Shown one piece after another: positions 50,689-52,031 of a stretch of 52,031 bases of DNA. Source of the stretch: Azospirillum brasilense (GTDB taxonomy: Bacteria > Pseudomonadota > Alphaproteobacteria > Azospirillales > Azospirillaceae); assembly GCF_008365405.1 (NCBI RefSeq), contig NZ_QOKV01000032.1, positions 1 through 52,031 on the forward strand, written 5' to 3'. A model generated the notes under the pieces. The model searched no databases. It was not told where the DNA came from and saw only the letters and a list, made by a program, of their open reading frames with translations. Position 1 is the first letter of the stretch, and each line of letters opens with the position of its first letter. The translations under genes and the position numbers were made by a program.

Positions 50689-52031
50689 TTACTCCATCGA
50701 CTTCACGACCTCTTCAGTGACCTTCTTGGCGTCGCCGAACAGCATCATGGTGTTGGGGCGGAAGAACAGCTCGTTCTCCACGCCGGCGTAGCCGGCGGCC
50801 ATGCCGCGCTTGATGAAGAACACCGTCTTGGCCTTCTCGACGTCGAGGATCGGCATGCCGTAGATCGGCGACTGCGGATCGGTCTTGGCCGCCGGGTTGG
50901 TCACGTCGTTGGCGCCGATCACGAAGGCCACGTCCGCCGTGCCGAAGTCGCGGTTGATGTCCTCCAGCTCGAACACCTCGTCGTAGGGCACGTTGGCCTC
51001 GGCCAGCAGCACGTTCATGTGCCCCGGCATGCGCCCCGCCACCGGATGGATGGCGTACTTGACCTCGACGCCTTCCTTCTTCAGCAGGTCGGCCATCTCG
51101 CGCAGCGCGTGCTGCGCCTGGGCCACCGCCATGCCGTAGCCGGGGACGATGATCACCGACTGGGCGTTCTTCATGATGTAGGCCGCGTCCTCCGGCGAGC
51201 CGGCCTTGACCGTGCCGCGCTCGCCGCCGCCGGCCGCCGCCGAGGCCGCCCCGCTGTCGCCGCCGAAGCCGCCCAGGATGACGTTGAAGATCGAGCGGTT
51301 CATGCCCTTGCACATGATGTAGGACAGGATCGCGCCCGACGAGCCGACCAGCGCGCCCGTGACGATCAGCAGGTTGTTCTGCAGCGTGAAGCCAATGCCC
51401 GCCGCCGCCCAGCCCGAATAGCTGTTCAGCATCGAGATCACCACCGGCATGTCCGCCCCGCCGATCGGCAGGATCAGCAGGAAGCCGAGCGCCAGCGCGA
51501 CCAGAACGATGATCCACATCGCCACGCTGGAGTTGCTCTGGACCAGCCAGACGATGAGGAGGATGGTCAGCACGCCGAGGGCGGCGTTGAGGTGGTGCTG
51601 GAAGGGGAAGACCAGCGGCTTGCCGGTGACGAGGCCCTGCAGCTTGGCAAACGCGACGATCGAGCCGGTGAAGGTGATGGCGCCGATGGCGGTGCCGAGC
51701 GCCATCTCGACCAGCGAGCCCTTGGCGATGGCGCCGGGCACGCCGATGCCGTAGGCCTCGGGCGAGTAGAAGGCCGACAGCGCCACGAACACCGCGGCCA
51801 GACCGACCAGCGAGTGGAAGGCGGCGACGAGCTGCGGCAGGGCGGTCATCTCGATCTTCTTGGCGATGACGTAGCCGATGCCGCCGCCGATGGCGATGCC
51901 GAGCACGATCATCCAGTAGGACTGGACGATGGGCAGGGCCAGCGTGGTCAGCACGGCGATGGTCATGCCGGCCATGCCGAAGAAGTTGCCCTGGCGGGAG
52001 GTCTCCGGGCTGGACAGGCCGCGCAGCGCCA
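50689..52031 (-). CDS. pntB: NAD(P) transhydrogenase beta subunit (N terminus outside the window)
   Basis: PntB is the membrane-bound beta subunit that couples proton entry to NADPH formation from NADH. The frame continues through the right edge (residues ALRGLSSPETSRQGNFFGMA precede the first in-window ATG at 51975), so the true start is not seen. Multiple membrane helices end near residue 260, followed by the NADP-binding domain III: SVIIVPGYGMAVAQAQHALR, HPVAGRMPGHMNVLLAEANV, DVAFVIGANDVTNPAAKTDP and GYAGVENELFFRPNTMMLFG. pntA probably lies beyond the window. Confidence 0.96.
   Translation of the reverse strand, partial: ALRGLSSPETSRQGNFFGMAGMTIAVLTTLALPIVQSYWMIVLGIAIGGGIGYVIAKKIEMTALPQLVAAFHSLVGLAAVFVALSAFYSPEAYGIGVPGAIAKGSLVEMALGTAIGAITFTGSIVAFAKLQGLVTGKPLVFPFQHHLNAALGVLTILLIVWLVQSNSSVAMWIIVLVALALGFLLILPIGGADMPVVISMLNSYSGWAAAGIGFTLQNNLLIVTGALVGSSGAILSYIMCKGMNRSIFNVILGGFGGDSGAASAAAGGGERGTVKAGSPEDAAYIMKNAQSVIIVPGYGMAVAQAQHALREMADLLKKEGVEVKYAIHPVAGRMPGHMNVLLAEANVPYDEVFELEDINRDFGTADVAFVIGANDVTNPAAKTDPQSPIYGMPILDVEKAKTVFFIKRGMAAGYAGVENELFFRPNTMMLFGDAKKVTEEVVKSME

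Overview
The window is high-GC (roughly two thirds G+C by eye) chromosomal DNA of an alphaproteobacterium. Two features place it: a circularly permuted two-piece tmRNA gene encoding the tag ANDNVAPVAVAA, followed by an alpha-type SspB, and the mix of core genes (COQ9, ThyX, hflK-hflC-DUF2065-degP, mre cluster, ilvBN-ilvC). A Rhodospirillales member close to Azospirillum is my best guess; this is inference, not shown directly. No phage, IS, plasmid or CRISPR feature was seen. The first ~130 bases do not look like the rest and probably are a poor-quality contig end.

Layout. 73-3034 (minus): a branched-chain-type (HAAT) ABC transporter (binding protein, LivH-like, truncated LivM-like) headed by a clear TPP riboswitch, so it is probably a thiamine-related importer. 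3199-6316: a STAS-domain protein, a DMT exporter and a phytoene-desaturase-like FAD enzyme. 6326-14757 (minus): one nucleoside uptake and catabolism operon, BMP binding protein - ATPase - two permeases - cdd - purine nucleoside phosphorylase - deoC - deoA. 14979-18268: LysE-type exporter, DedA protein and a chemoreceptor. 18293-22750 (minus): mreB-mreC-mreD-mrdA, the rod-shape elongation machinery. 23215-24650: a UPF0114 membrane protein and PhoU.

24837-31961: ilvB-ilvN-ilvC (branched-chain amino acid synthesis), with a promoter-like sequence in front of ilvC, then miaA and a PLP aminotransferase transcribed together, then serB. 32062-37670: hflK-hflC-DUF2065-degP (membrane proteolysis control and periplasmic protease) divergent from mrp (Fe-S carrier). 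37815-43194: a Kef-type antiporter, a three-gene ABC importer of the TrpX/ABC_sub_bind class, a 63-residue orphan protein and a DUF983 protein. 43201-46082: a TPR O-GlcNAc-transferase-like (SPINDLY) protein and thyX. 46182-47155: ssrA (tmRNA) followed directly by sspB, the adaptor that delivers ssrA-tagged proteins to ClpXP. 47180-52031: TfoX-like protein, COQ9, peptide deformylase, rpsU, panB, DUF1330 protein and pntB, which runs off the right edge.

A family of GC-rich palindromic repeats occurs six times, always between genes. Two copies lie directly after the binding-protein gene of an ABC operon, and one supplies the ribosome binding site of livM. The most promising points are the TPP-riboswitch-controlled HAAT transporter and the roles of this repeat family.
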